In this document: positions 33,896-45,719 of the stretch, one piece after another
Layout of the letters: every line of letters begins with the position of its first letter
How positions within the stretch are numbered: position 1 is the stretch's first letter
NCBI GenBank assembly: GCA_036250195.1
Contig: JAVHZZ010000011.1
Span: forward strand, 55,738,811-55,802,810
DNA length: 64,000 nucleotides
Direction: 5' to 3'
Source of the DNA: Mixophyes australis
Lineage: Eukaryota; Chordata; Amphibia; Anura; Limnodynastidae
Notes under the pieces: generated by a model
What the model saw: the letters and a program-made list of their open reading frames with translations, nothing else
Databases searched by the model: none
What the model was told of the DNA's origin: nothing
Made by a program: the position numbers and the translations under genes

Positions 33896-34510
33896 ACTGG
33901 CAGACCTATTCTGGCAGCCGGAATGGGGTACTCAGAACCCCATACCGGGACCCAGAATGAATAGCTATGGTACTCACAGACCTATTCCGGCACCCGGACT
34001 GGATAGCTATGGTACTGGCAGACCCATTCCGGCACCCGGAATGGATGGCTAAGGTCCTCATTCTATTCTGGCAGCTGTAATGGATGGTTAAGGTCCTCAG
34101 AGTTCCATTCTGGCAGCCGGAATAGATGGCTAACGTACTGGCAGACCCATTCCGCTCCTGGAATGGATGGGGAAGGTACTCAGAGCCCCATTCTAGCACC
34201 TAGAATGGATGGTTAAGGTCCTCATAGCTCCATTCTGGCATCCGGAATGTATGGCTAAGATGCTGGCAGACCCATTCCAGCACCCAGATTTGATGGGTAA
34301 TGTGCTCAAAACCCCATTCCAGCACCCAGAACGGATGATTAATGTACTCAGAGGCCCATTCCGGCAGCCGGAATGAATGCTTAATGTATTCAGACCTCCA
34401 TTCCGGCACCAGATCTGAATAGTTAAGGTACTGGCAGACCCATTCTAGCAGCCGGAATGCATGGCTACGGTGTTCAGAACCCCATTCTGGTAGCCAAAAT
34501 GGGCACTATA
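33896..34510. repeat. 42-bp minisatellite, inverted array
   Basis: The same unit in reverse complement (GGATGGCTAAGGTACTCAGAGCCCCATTCC type), about 14 copies. Together with the forward array it forms a roughly 1.3-kb imperfect palindrome centred near 33895. Confidence 0.9.
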
Positions 34511-36186
34511 TAGGGAGAGAAAACACAACAAGCTTCACTCAAGAAAGTAAGCAGCAGGAAGCGCTGCAGGGAGCCAAATCATTCCGGAATTCCGGCAATT
34601 CCGGTTTTCACCCACACCCGGATTTTAAGCCTGCACTGACTGCTGTACAACCACACCCATTATCCTTTATAGCAGCAAAAAAAAACAGTTCTCCAAAATC
34701 TTTGTTTGGGAGCAAGTCTTGTCTCTTGGTCAGGGTGTAGTTATTAAGCACACTTTCGTAACAACATAACTGTGGGTGGTGTCACAAATAGAAGATTTAA
34801 ACAAAAAAAAAAAAAAATCCATACACATGGCCAGAGTCAGCTGTAGTTTTTTTTCCAATTATATAAATACAATGAAAAGTGATACCTGCTTAGTAGTGAC
34901 GCTGGGAAATGTAAGAATGATTATATTGAAATACAATAAAACATGTATAAAGGCTTCTTTTTCATTTTCTCCTTTTATCGGTTGTTTTATTACTGTGGTG
35001 TTTCTCCACTGCTCCAATTATTTTTAAGTGGCAAGCTCTGGCAGCCTCTACAAGTTTTTCATTTGTTTGTGCTCGACCACATCGCTTTTGCTCTACATGC
35101 TGGCTGGGAACCATATCTTAGTCAGAGGGCCGGCCTTTCAGGAAGTTGCAGAAACATGTCAGCAATGCCGACAGAGGGATAGGATTGTCCTATATAGGAG
35201 GAGGACACAGAGCTTGAGGACTGCTTACAAGCATCGACTGGTAATTTCGATTATTAGCAATGTGTAGTAAACTTTAACAACAATTTTATATAGTAATTCA
35301 GGACTTAGGTATTCAGGAAGTGGCTGAATTGTTTGTTGTTGGTGCATATCTGTAATGCCTGTATGTGAAAATAAGTTTTTTCTTAATGACGTTTTAAGTT
35401 ATTAATTATATTCTGTAATGTACCAATATGGCTGCACAATTCTATACATTGTACAGTCTCTATAAGCTAAAGTTTACATGTTGTTATACTGACGTAATGT
35501 TTAGAGACTCACAATTTCTAAAAATGGTACTGGACAGACTCATCTTACTTCAGATCTGAAACGAAGACCAGTCACCAGAATAGTGACAGCTGACCTTTCT
35601 CTTCAAACATGAGACCAAGTTTATATGTTTCTAAAAGTATCAAATCCGCATATATTTTTTTTATATTCGTTTCCCTGATTTACTTGATCTACTAGCTTTT
35701 TTAAATGTATTTTCTGGAGCTACCAATGTGTCAACTTTTTAAGACATTTGAAAGAGCACATGAGATCTCTAATTAATAGATTGAACAGAGATTACAGCAC
35801 AGTCAGATGACCAAACCAAGTTTAAATCAGGACAGTCATATGCTACATTGATTGAACTACCAATACCAGCATATTTTATAAGAAGGTTTATGTTTATAGA
35901 GTAGTTGCCTAATGTCCTTCATTTCCAGGACAATGTCAGGTTTTAAAGGTTTGTTTAATAGTTTTTGTAAGTGGAAAGTTTCTGTTTTTAAATGTTGACC
36001 TACCTACATAAAAGAAATTCTCTTTTTAAATGCTTTTTATCACCTATATTATTCTTCAGATTTATCAGTTGCTATTTTTTGAGAAGTACTTAAAATGCAA
36101 AAAGTATGCTCTTATCAAACTCCGTAAACATGGCATGAAGTGAATTGGTGTGCTTCGAGGTCTGCTGAAATGTGTGACATGTTTAG
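34511..36186. other. Unassigned, AT-rich
   Basis: No gene or clear mobile element. The 34990-35270 segment has overlapping open frames but no recognisable domain. Confidence 0.45.
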
Positions 36187-36625
36187 GCTGGGTACACACT
36201 ATAGGTTTTTAAGCCGATTATCGGGCCAATCACATGGCTTGATCAACTCAATAACGCATTAGTGTGTGCGCTCCAACGATGAACGATGAATCATTCCAAA
36301 GCTCATCATATCGTTTCATTTGATTTTAAATCGAACAAAAAATCTCGTTTAATGATGGAACAAAGTCATTCCAATTATGCAGTGTGTATACACTCATGGC
36401 AGGTAGTGTCCATAGATCTCTATGGAGCGTGCAGCTCCACAATCTTTTCAGCCGATGGTTATGACAGAGGAAGAGCACAGATCTGAAGGTAAATCTTGTA
36501 AAATGTGTTTAGAGTCTACACATGAATCAGCATGCTGATTAGGACTTATTTTTTTTTTTTTCAGTTGTTGGTAAAATCGTAACGATTTCGCATTTGGAGA
36601 AATTTTCTGTAGTGTGTACTGTGAC
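36187..36625. mobile_element. Nonautonomous DNA transposon, terminal GGCTGGGTACACACTA
   Basis: Left end GGCTGGGTACACACTATAGG, right end TAGTGTGTAC (degraded). The interior shares long stretches with 55390-55640 and 56640-56824 (GAAGAGCACAGATCTGAAGG, CATTCCAA, GATGGAACAA), so it is a dispersed family. Confidence 0.7.
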
Positions 36626-37129
36626 GAAATGAGTTTGGTAAAACCGTAACCAGCCTGTTCCTCATTTCTCACAAACTGTGGATTATAGCATGGACTTTTT
36701 ATTAGAGATGTTCACTGACCCCCATGTTCTGGTTTTGGTTTTGGATCTGGGTTAACTTTGTGTTTTGATTTTGGCAAAACCGCCCTTGTGTGTTTTGGTT
36801 TTGGATCCCCATTTTTTTCTAAAATCCCTATTTTTTTGTTGCTAAAAATCACATAATTTTGCATTTCCCCCCCCCCCCCTACATTATTATTAACCTCAAT
36901 AACACTAATTTCAAGTCATTTGCAGTCAATTTTGACAACCTCACACGTCACAATATTATTTTCATAGACTTTCAAACAAAGACTGCAGCAACCTGGCTGG
37001 ATGCTAAGCGACAGAGCAATGACACAAACACACAGCAGTTCATAGCACATTTAATAAACATTGCCACACAGCAGTGGCAGAAAAGAAAAGTGGTGCAAGA
37101 TGGAATTGTCCATTAGAAAGCTTACATTC

Positions 37130-37450
37130 TAAAGGGAAAAGGGCACAGCTGAAACAAGAGGAGCAAATATGGCTCAGAGTGGAGATTGGGATAGTTGTGA
37201 GAGTGCATTAGTGTGAATAGTGTTATCGAGGATAAGGCCACCTTTAAAAAAGAGATGGGTTTTCAAAGAGCATCTAAAGATTTGAAGGCTGTGGGAAAGT
37301 CTGATTGAGCATGGTAGGGAATCCCATAAGTGCTGAGCAGCACGGGAGAAGTTTGAAGGCGGGAGTCAGAGGTGGTTATCAGAGATGAGACAAAGCACAG
37401 GTCAGAGGTAATACCGCTGACAACCTGTTTGAAAAACGAAGCGATGTCAT
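37130..37450. repeat. Dispersed-repeat-like insert in hAT copy 2
   Basis: Sequence with AGATGGGTTTTCAAAGAGCA and GGGAATCCCATAAG separates the hAT end from its transposase part. It has no counterpart in copy 1. It has the feel of a common dispersed repeat, but I cannot name the family. Confidence 0.45.
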
Positions 37451-37454
37451 GCAA

Positions 37455-38420
37455 CATGGCTTATCCTGCTTGGACTCTCCTGAGGATATGTGATTTCTGA
37501 TAATGCCATCAATATTGTTAGAGCATTACAGCAGGGGGGAATTCCATCACATTCCCTGTTTTGCTTGCACATTCAACTTGGTGGTACAGAACTTTAAAAA
37601 AAATGACATACAGGAGATGCTGTCTGTGTAACGAAATATTTAGGGTAATTTTCGGGATTCTGCAACAGGATGTAGGAGAATGCAGCTGCAAGAAGAATAG
37701 AATTTAGGGGAAATGTACTTTAGTCCATCGCATTGGAGAATACTTTACGTGTTGTGCAAGGTGCTGAAACCACTCAAAGCAGTCACCTGTGAAAAGAGTG
37801 CAGACACTGTTAGCTTGAGTCAAGTGATTCCCCTAATTAGACTTTTTGAAAAGCAGCAAGAGAAATTAAAGAAGCAAATGAAACAAAGCAATTATGTTGG
37901 ACTTGTAGATTAAGTACTTTATACGCTTCACCAGGATCCAAGAGTTATCAACATCTTGAAATCGGATCGTTACATTTTGGCAACTTTGCTTAATCCTAGG
38001 TTTAAGTGCTATGTCTTGTCTTTCTTTCCAATTGACCCAGATTTCAAGAGTTGCAATGAGCTCCTGGTCAGCAAGCTGACAGCTCAAGTGGTACATGACA
38101 CAATGACGTCTCCTCCTTCAGTTTCTCTGGAAATCGCTGCTAGGAAAAAACTTTGCTTTCCCAAGACACTCAGTGGTGGTGCAGATGAGTCTGCACAACA
38201 TTTTGACATTTTGTCTGGTTTAAAAGAATTTATCAAAAATCGTGTCAGCTCTTCCGTAAAATGAAATACAAATTCCATGAGTAAAGGTCATTACTGACAA
38301 TTACATCAAAGTACACAAACTTCTATGATGGTGGATTCAAGCAGGGATGAGTTAGTATTGTTTGAGGATGATGTACACACTTATGAGAGTGAATATGATG
38401 ACAGTGTATATTGCAGGTGC
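37455..38420 (+). pseudogene. hAT copy 2: transposase catalytic and C-terminal part
   Basis: Plus-strand reading: SHWRILYVLCKVLKPLKAVT, then SLSQVIPLIR, then after a stop at about 37911, YILATLLNPRFKCYVL and the helical end with FDILSGLKEF. This is the region between the RNase H-like insertion domain and the C-terminal dimerisation domain of ZBED-like hAT transposases. The start of the region (SPEDM) matches copy 1 at about 29660 on the other strand. Stops at 37911 and 38262 and the missing BED finger show it is dead. Confidence 0.85.
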
Positions 38421-38499
38421 TGAGATCTAGCTGAAAGAAGGAAGATAGCTGATGCTGGTATGCTTGGTAATATTTTGGGTAGAATGGCATGTTGGCAAC

Positions 38500-38834
38500 T
38501 TTATGTTTTTCTACAGTAAAATTTCACCTTTATTATAGTGGTGTTTTTTTCTTTAAAAGGTAAAAGCTTTTTATTTACATTTTTGTTTCCCTGACTTAAA
38601 ACCACGATGCACTTGAACATAGGCTTTAGCACATGAGGTAGATTGATTAGTATCATCATGACTGAGACTGGATATTGACAAGAACAATGTGCCTGAAGAC
38701 TGGGGAGTGACAAGGACACTGCCACCCCTCCTTTTTCTGTATGAGCTATGGCAGAGTAAATTGTAAATACATTTTATTAGTAACACCTTATCTTGAACAA
38801 TATTACAGAATAGCAAAATTCTTGTGAGGTACAT
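38500..38834 (-). pseudogene. hAT copy 2: N-terminal part
   Basis: Minus-strand reading contains SLSHDDTNQSTSCAKAYV and GFKSGKQKCK, matching the wording at 26290-27790 and 51130-51250. It breaks off at the word for ANMPFY, earlier than in copy 1, then joins the inverted catalytic part. Confidence 0.75.
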
Positions 38835-39452
38835 TGGTGAGATTACATATGCAGTGACTGAAGACTTTTAATAACACTGCCAGCCCTATTTGAATTTTTG
38901 TTTCAGCACTAAACACTGCCACCTCTCCTGTTTCTTGGCGAACTATGGCACAATACAATATAACTGTAGATTTTGGAGAACACTGCCAACCCTATTATTT
39001 CTATTTCAGGAATGACAATTAGCAATTTAGCTGTCCTGTTGGTGTGTTCGCTATATAAAACGGCACAATGTGACTGCAGATTTAGACCAAGACTGCCAGC
39101 CCTATTATTTCTAATTCAGCAATGACAATTAGCAATGGAGCTCTCCTGAATGTCAATGGAGACTTTGAAGAATACTGCTACTCCTCCTCTTTCTTTTCTA
39201 GCTATGATGCTGCACTAGAGACTGCAAAGAACCGTGCTACCCCTTCTGTGTCCCTCTGTGAAATGGCGCTGGATCGCCGTGCAGGATGGTACTTATAGAA
39301 TCCCAAACTCGTGAGATCCGACAATGTAATGATGATGTTTTGCCTCATTTTCAATTTCGAAGGCGCATGAAAGTACCGAGCCAGCTCGGCTCGGTACTTG
39401 GATCTGCTTCGGATGTGTTCGGTTCTCGGGAAACCGAGCCTGAGCTTCTCTA
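38835..39452. other. hAT copy 2 subterminal noncoding region
   Basis: Includes repeated CTGCCAGCCCTATT blocks and, near 39385-39410, a subterminal palindrome (GTACCGAGCC...GGCTCGGTAC) also present near the left end of copy 1. Confidence 0.65.
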
Positions 39453-39460
39453 CTTAATAT

Positions 39461-40301
39461 AGACCTTGCTTTTGTTCCCCAGCACAACAGAATACCACTG
39501 CAGTGTCTAATTACATGTGGCTAAGGGGACATTGTAGCTCATTGTAAATATGTATATTGTATATTGATGATGTGGCAGTGAGGTTGTTATTCATTGTCCT
39601 TAAAGTGAAGCTGGGTGGGTTATGGGTAAAGATCAGGTGGTGTCCAGGATAAAGGTGAGGGGGATGGAGCTGCATTCATTCTCCCCCCTCCTTCATCTAC
39701 AGGAAGCATGGAACAGCTGGGGACCCTGTGACATCACAAAGTAGTGTAAGGGGTTAATTTTAGGAGGGGCTGACTGCTACCCTATCTTTGGAGGTGGGAC
39801 AAGCCAGTTATTATCCATTGTTCTCCATAAGACTAGTCCAGGCGTTTTGTCTGCGTCCCAGCAAGGGGCTTCTGTGGAATCACAGCTCTTCTCCACTCCT
39901 CCCTCCAACCCCCTGATCCAGGACCAATGTTTAAAGAGAGAGAGAACCAGGGGTTTGCCGAGAGAGGGGAGAGCACTGTGGAAATTTGACACTAGATATA
40001 AGGAGCTACTCCAGGGGGGGGGAGGTGGTGTTCATTCTGTGATATGAGTCCTGGAAGAGGCAAGGTCTGGTTTTGAGTTGTCGTTCTCTACCAGAGTCTA
40101 CATATGCAGCTGAGAGAGAGCTATGGGCCTTTAAGTCAGGGCATCCAGGTGACTGTAGCTTCTTAAGCTTGTGGGGTAAGGGACAGATGATGTGGTAAAC
40201 CTGCCTATCATTTATTTACTGTGTTTACATAATAATCTAGTGATTGTTGTTATTATAGTAAATGTATTGCTTTACTTTCTAACTGCATTTTGCCTGAGTG
40301 A
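39461..40301. other. Unassigned sequence upstream of the decayed coding region
   Basis: No frame. It could be the promoter, LTR or 5' UTR of whatever encoded 40302-42551, but I found no matching second copy in the window to support an LTR. Confidence 0.4.
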
Positions 40302-42551
40302 TGGAGAAACCTAGAAGGTACTGGGTAGACTTCCCTGGCATAGTAGGGCACCCATGGGTGGCCATCCAGCGTGAAGTGGGTAGCATTGGACCAGATAAAC
40401 TTGGTATCTTCACATTTTTTGTGGCAAGCAGTGGGTTCAATCAGTCCCAGGTCCTCTCTTAGTAGAGCTGCAGGGAACTGTATCATGAGACATTGCAGGG
40501 CTCTGCAAAGGAGTTAGCACTAGAAACCAGTTACCAAATTATCATGAACTTACTCCTAAAGACTTTATGGTAGAAATTGTCACGAAAAGTGTTATGGACT
40601 TTAGGCGAGGGAAGATGCCTCCTAAGTGCCGTTTTGATAAGGGGAGGCGCACCCCGCCAGTGGAGATGGAACCGTGTCTCAAAGAGGGGGAAATCACAGT
40701 GAGGTGATCCCTGGAAGTAAAATATGTGTGAGCTCTGGGAAGAAGTGAGCAGATCACAGCCCAGTGTTCAAAAAGTTCCCAAAGGAAGGGCTGAAACAGT
40801 CCACTACAGCCAGGAGAAATGTTTTCTGGGTTGTAGGACCGTGGCAGTTTTTTTCAGGATGGGGATATGGATGTGTTGCACCATACCACCACAATGCAGC
40901 ATATTTTGAATTATTGGGATGAGGAGCCGGTCTACAAGAGAAATTGGAGAACCTGTTGGATGTGTTCCTAATGTTGAAAGAGGAAGCAAGTGCCTGGAAT
41001 TTTCAGGATGAACCAGAATGGGATGATTTTCCAAATGAAGATATTTGTACTATGCAGAATCTGACCAAGGGAAACTCCAGTTACAACAAAAATCACCAGT
41101 ACAAACTAGACAAATTTGGACTATTACAGCACAGGGACATGCCTGTTGAATCCCCTGTACTAACTGAATCTGTCCCATTAGCAGATTCTACAGATCCACT
41201 AGAGACAATAAGTATGGGGGAGTTGATAGGGGAATGCCAGATCCGGGGTGTACCGTACCTGTACTGCACACACAGGGATATCCTTAAACGTCATGATCAA
41301 GAGAATCCTATCAATGCCTTTAGTGTCTATAGGAAATGGATGCTCACTATAGGCCCCCACAAACCTCTCTGGGAACAAATGCAATGTCTGCAACAGAGTT
41401 TTGAAGAAGCAGAGGACAAGGTATGGCGACAAGGACTTACTGACACTGAATTTTGGCAGGATCAGTGTTATCGAATGAATACTGAAAAATGTCAATTGCA
41501 ATACCTTTGGTCACATTCTAAAAAAAGGGCTGCTCAATCTGTTAATAGTGGAAGGGGGGGGGGTCTATCCCAGTAGATTATACACAATCGCCCAAGCTTC
41601 TATCTTGGGGGAGGCTGGAGAAGAACTGCTTGGTGAGGATGTTGTACCTCTGACTACTCAGAAGGAATTAGGAGAAATCCTCCCATTAAGTGACTTGGAT
41701 GGAAAAGAGCTACCATGTAAGTACCATGTAGTAGTATCTTCTGATAATTGTCTGTGTTATTGGCACCTGAGACTGTGTCTGAGTTAGAACAGAATTGCAG
41801 AAAGGGGCAGTTATCCACCCCTGTTGTGTCTGAAAATGTTTTATCTAATGAAGTAGTGCAGGATATCGCATGTGTGCTCTCCAGTACAAATGATGTACAG
41901 CTGTACCCAATTGTGAGAAAAGAGAAACATAAACTTGCTCAACATATGATCTCAGGAGAAATCATGATTACAGACTGCATGACAGAATTAATGGGAGAGG
42001 ATAAAGGAATTGTCATGTCAGGGGCCACTCCCATTGGGCCCTGGGAAAACTCCTAAACCTTTTCCTATGCATAATTAGCAGATGAGGAGATGTTGACTGA
42101 GTGGGTGTCTGAGAGGGCACCAGCACAGCAAGATTCACCAGCCCCACAAGCTTTGAAGCATCACACTCCAGCTCCAAATTTGAGGACCCAGGACCTCTTA
42201 TTAGAGGCCTGCACTGGACCATCCACTCTGGTTTGCTGCCAGGAGGACACGTCTGGGTCTAATGCGGATTCACAGTACCCCAATGTGCCAGAGGCGAGGG
42301 AAGTAGTGCAAATTGTGGCAGCGGGGGAGGGGAGATGCACTCCAACATACATACAGGGGCACCCACAAGTGGTTTGGGAGGGGGATAGAGGATTCCCCAG
42401 CAGCAAGGAATTAATGGAGCCCCCACGTTTGCCTGCCACAGGGCAGTTGTCCTTTGAGTGTTTGGGGGAGGGGGGATTGGATCTTTGCCAGAAACAACCG
42501 GACAAGGAACCCCAAGGGCAGTTTTCACTTGAGTATGTGGGGGAGGGAAGC
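40302..42551 (+). pseudogene. Unrecognised protein-coding region, broken by stops and frameshifts
   Basis: Successive plus-strand frames read like real protein: an ATG-started piece at 40302-40463 (MEKPRRYWVDFPGIVGHPWV), 40489-40711 (NYHELTPKDFMVEIV), a 210-codon piece at 40944-41576 (acidic, with PYLYCTHRDILKRHDQE and WEQMQCLQQSFEEAEDKVW), then 41560-41787, 41748-42056 and 42090-42551. The shift at 41552-41560 lies in a G run. The C-terminal part is proline/glutamine-rich with a repeated LSFECLGEGG / FSLEYVGEGS motif. No domain or family is recognised. It may be an ORF of a retroelement or a decayed host gene. A gypsy LTR interrupts it at 42552. Confidence 0.55.
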
Positions 42552-43165
42552 TGTCAGGCACCGTCCCCGCATCTTCACTCGGTGCCAGGGATGGACGCCT
42601 GATTCCAACTCCTCGCATCTCGTTGCCTAGCAACGGGACGCTCTTCTCCACACCTGACTCCCGTTCTCCTATCAGGCTCTAGCACTCCCTTTATCAGGAA
42701 GTCTCTGGCACCATTAGGGTGCCAGAGTATCGTGGTATGGTTCCCTTGCTCCAGCGTTTAACAGTTCCCAGCTGTTTCCTGATTGACTCCTTGGCTCCCA
42801 ACCCGGCTTGTGTGACCTTCCCTGTGGATCTCCCTTGGGCATTATCCTCTCCATTGGCTTTGACCCCGGACCATCTCACCACGCTTTTGTTCGCCTCCTC
42901 TGTACTGTGCTGCCAGCCCGGCTTGAACTCGGATCGCCTTACTACGTTTCTGCCTGACCCTAATTCCGTCCAACCTCTGGTCAGCACAGTATCTTTTTCC
43001 AGCACCACTTCACTGGTGGTTAGCCTGGCGGGCCGCGACCTGCGTGCTCCTGCAGCAAATTCCAAACTTCCTTGCGGGGGTCCCTGGTGAAAACCAGCAG
43101 TACGTTTAGACTCCAGGTTAGCAGTGTCGATACCAGTAAGTGGCCTCAGCGTTTGAAACGTGACA
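42552..43165 (+). repeat. 5' LTR of a plus-strand gypsy copy
   Basis: Begins TGTCAGGCACC and ends AAACGTGACA, followed by GTATAGTCTGGCC, the positional equivalent of GTAAGATCAGGCC at the other gypsy LTR-gag junctions. At 614 bp it is much shorter than the other LTRs and lacks their arrays, so it is a separate subfamily. Confidence 0.78.
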
Positions 43166-43928
43166 GTATAGTCTGGCCGCGATCTACTACTCCATCTGGC
43201 CCACCGTGTGGAGAAGCAGGACTCCGAACTACTTCTTACTACTTCTCGTGCAGCAACGGTCACTACCGCAGGAGAAATTTGATGAGAATCCCAAGAATTG
43301 TTGTGGATTCCTAAATCAATGCTCAATTCAATTTGAGATCAACTCTGCTTCCTTTCCATCTGAGTGTATGAAGGTGGCTTATATTATTTCCCTGCTTTTC
43401 GGACAAGCTCTAACCTGGGCCTCCCCATTATGGGAACGGGATGATGCCTTGTTACAAGAATTCGCCTCCTTTATTGGTGCCTTCCGAAGAATCTTTGATG
43501 ACCCGGGGCGTGTTTTTTCTGCAGCTTTCAGTCTGTTAAATTTACACCAGGGTTCCCAGACTGTGGTTCAGTATGCTGTTTCTTTTTGCAACCTTGCTTC
43601 CGAACTCAAGTGGAACAACGAGGCACTTGTGGCAACCTTCTGGCAGGGCCTAGCTGACCCCATAAAAGACGAACTGGTTTCTTGTGAGTTGCCTTCTGAT
43701 CTTGACACCCTAATTTCTCTCTGCAATCAGGTGGATTTGCGTTTCCGGGCACTCAGGAGAGCGTTTCCACCCGGCGTTTTTCATCACGTCTGGCTATTAG
43801 CTTTCAGAATCCTCCCATCTCTACTGAGGAACCCATGCAAATTGGGCGCTCTCGGCTGTCATTTGAGGAACGCGAAAGATGAATTAAGCAATGTCTTTGC
43901 CTGTACTGTGGGGAGTCCGACCATTTAA
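43166..43928 (+). pseudogene. gag: Gypsy gag, N-terminus missing
   Basis: Capsid wording parallels the gag at 11637-12569: CCGFLNQCSIQFEIN, ASPLWERDDALLQEF, FDDPGRVFSAAFSLL, TFWQGLADPIKDELV and LISLCNQVDLRFRAL. The first ~80 residues, with the helical start, are deleted or scrambled. The C-terminal zinc knuckle is shifted in frame: CLYCGESDH-like wording appears near 43900, split by a frameshift. It is a sushi-type Gag remnant. Confidence 0.88.
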
Positions 43929-43935
43929 TCGCTAA

Positions 43936-44395
43936 GTGTTCCAAAAGACCGGGAAACGCTTCCTCCTAGTTGGTGTCAGGGAGGCCGAACTAGGAGTCAA
44001 GTTCATCACTCCCTACACCTCCTCCACATCTGATTTTTCGATGGCCATCACACTGGAGTCTCCTATTGGGCCTTTCCTGATGCAAGCCTTTGTGGATTCC
44101 GGCTCTGTCGGAAATTTCATCTCTGCCGCTCTGGCTTTGCAACGCCATATTTCTACACGGCCTCTCTCAGCCTTTGTTTCTTTCTGCAGTGGATGGCAAC
44201 CGCATCTCCAATAGAACCATTTCGCTGGTCACATCTCCCCTTCGCCTGACCGTTGGAGTCCTACATTCTGAAATGATTGAGTTTCTGGTCCTTCCGGAAT
44301 CCGTGAACTCCATTATTTTGGGTCTTCCCTGGCTCAGAGTTCATGCTCCGCAGTTTGATTTGAACTTAGCTCAAGTGTCTTCCTGGGGTCCTTAG
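43936..44395 (+). pseudogene. pol: Gypsy aspartic protease
   Basis: The active site reads AFVDSGSVGNFI, followed in another frame by RTISLVTSPLRLTVGVLH and the closing LVLPESVNSIILGLPWL. This parallels the protease at 11266-11622. A frameshift near 44190 breaks it. Confidence 0.85.
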
Positions 44396-44428
44396 TGTCG
44401 CAAGAATTGCCTATCCTCTGTTAAACCG

Positions 44429-45719
44429 GTGTCTACGGTTCTTCTGTGTCATGTGATTTCTCCTCAATTCTCCCTACCGACACTTTATGCTGCCTTCCAG
44501 GATGTTTTTTCTAAAGCCACCTCGGAGGTCTTACCTTCTCGTAGGACCTGGGACTGTACTATTGAGCTCATTCCGGACCGTCCCATTTCCAAAGGCTGGA
44601 TTTATCCGCGCTCTCTCCCTGAGAATGAAGCCATGTCCCAGTATATTTCGGAGAACCTGCAGCGCCGTTTTATTAGGAAATCCTCTTCTCCGGCTGGCGC
44701 AGGATTTTTCTTTGTTAAAAAGAAAGATGGGTCTCTCCGCCCTTGCATCGATTTCCGTCAGTTGAATAGGATTACCGTCAAAAACAACTACCCCCTTCCC
44801 CTTATCTCAGAACTGTTTGACCGGATTAGTGGCTCCAAAATTTTCTCTAAACAGGACCTTCGTGGAGCCTATAATTTGATCCGTATTAAACAAGGGGATG
44901 AATGTAAAACTGCTTTTTGTACTCGCGAAGGCCACTTTGAATATTTGGTGGTGCCTTTTTGACTTTTGTAATGCCCCAACTGTGTTTCAGTTGGATGATA
45001 TCCTAATCTTTTCTCCTGATCTCACTTCTCACTGGTCCCATTTGTTGGAGGTTCTCTATCGTCTTCGACGAAATCAACTCTTCTGCAAATTGGAGAAGTG
45101 CGTTTTTGAGGTTACTGACATTCCCTTTTGGGGTACCTTGTGTCAGGTTCCGGTCTCTAAATGGACCCTGAGAAGGTCCCTGCCAACGCCAACACCAACT
45201 GGCCTCAACCCCGTCCAGCGTTTTATTGGTTTCTCCAATTTTAATAGGCAGTTTATCAAGAATTTTTCCACCCTCATTGCTCCTATCACTGCCCTTACCC
45301 GGAGATCTGCTAACCCTAAACGTTGGCCACCAGAGGCTGTTGCTGCCTTCGAGTCCTTAAAGCAGGCCTTCATCTCAGCTCCGGTTCTTATACAGCATGA
45401 TCAAAGCAAACCCTTTTTCGTAGAGGTTGATGCATCCTTGGTTGGTGTGGGTGCTGTTCTTTCTCACGACTTGGGCTTTGGAGGTCTTCGCCCTTGCGGA
45501 TTCTTTTCTAGGAAGTTTCTTCCTGCTGAACGCAATTATGGAATTGGAGACAAGGAATTGTTGGCAATCAAGTTGGCATTAGAAGAATGGCGTCACCTGT
45601 TGGAAGGGGCAGGCTTTCCGGTAACGATCCTCACGGACCACAAAAATCTTGTTTATCTTAAGGATGCCCGTTGCCTCAACCCTCGCCAGGCTCGATGGTT
45701 ATCTTTTTTTTTTCTTTAG
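44429..45719 (+). pseudogene. pol: Gypsy reverse transcriptase and RNase H, with an RT deletion
   Basis: Frame one (to 44962) carries PAGAGFFFVKKKDGSLRP, RQLNRITVKNNYPLPLI and KQDLRGAYNLIRI, and ends at a stop within the VPFGL motif. Frame two restarts with FCNAPTVFQ joined directly to LDDILIFS, so about 20 residues before the catalytic motif and its tyrosine are gone. RNase H follows: FFVEVDASLVGVGAVLS, GDKELLAIKLALEEW, TDHKNLVYL. The polymerase is dead. Confidence 0.92.

Larger units (their letters stand above)
36703..39452. mobile_element. hAT transposon copy 2, asymmetric ends, internally inverted
   Basis: The left end TAGAGATGTTCACTGACCCC is the right-end type of copy 1. The right end, read inward, TAGAGAAGCTCAGGCTCGG, is the left-end type. 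The flanking 8-mers CTTTTTAT and CTTAATAT agree at 6 of 8. The layout mirrors copy 1: the N-terminal part on the minus strand faces the catalytic part on the plus strand. Confidence 0.82.

Noticed and set aside
33172..34409. 139- and 97-codon repeat proteins
   Set aside because: The 42-bp array gives a 14-residue period in every frame; no independent sign of coding.
39571..40280. Possible LTR in front of the unrecognised coding region
   Set aside because: There is no second copy in the window and no primer site or target duplication.
42694..43326. 210-codon minus-strand frame
   Set aside because: Antisense to a gypsy LTR and the gag start; no domain, and the plus-strand homology explains the region.
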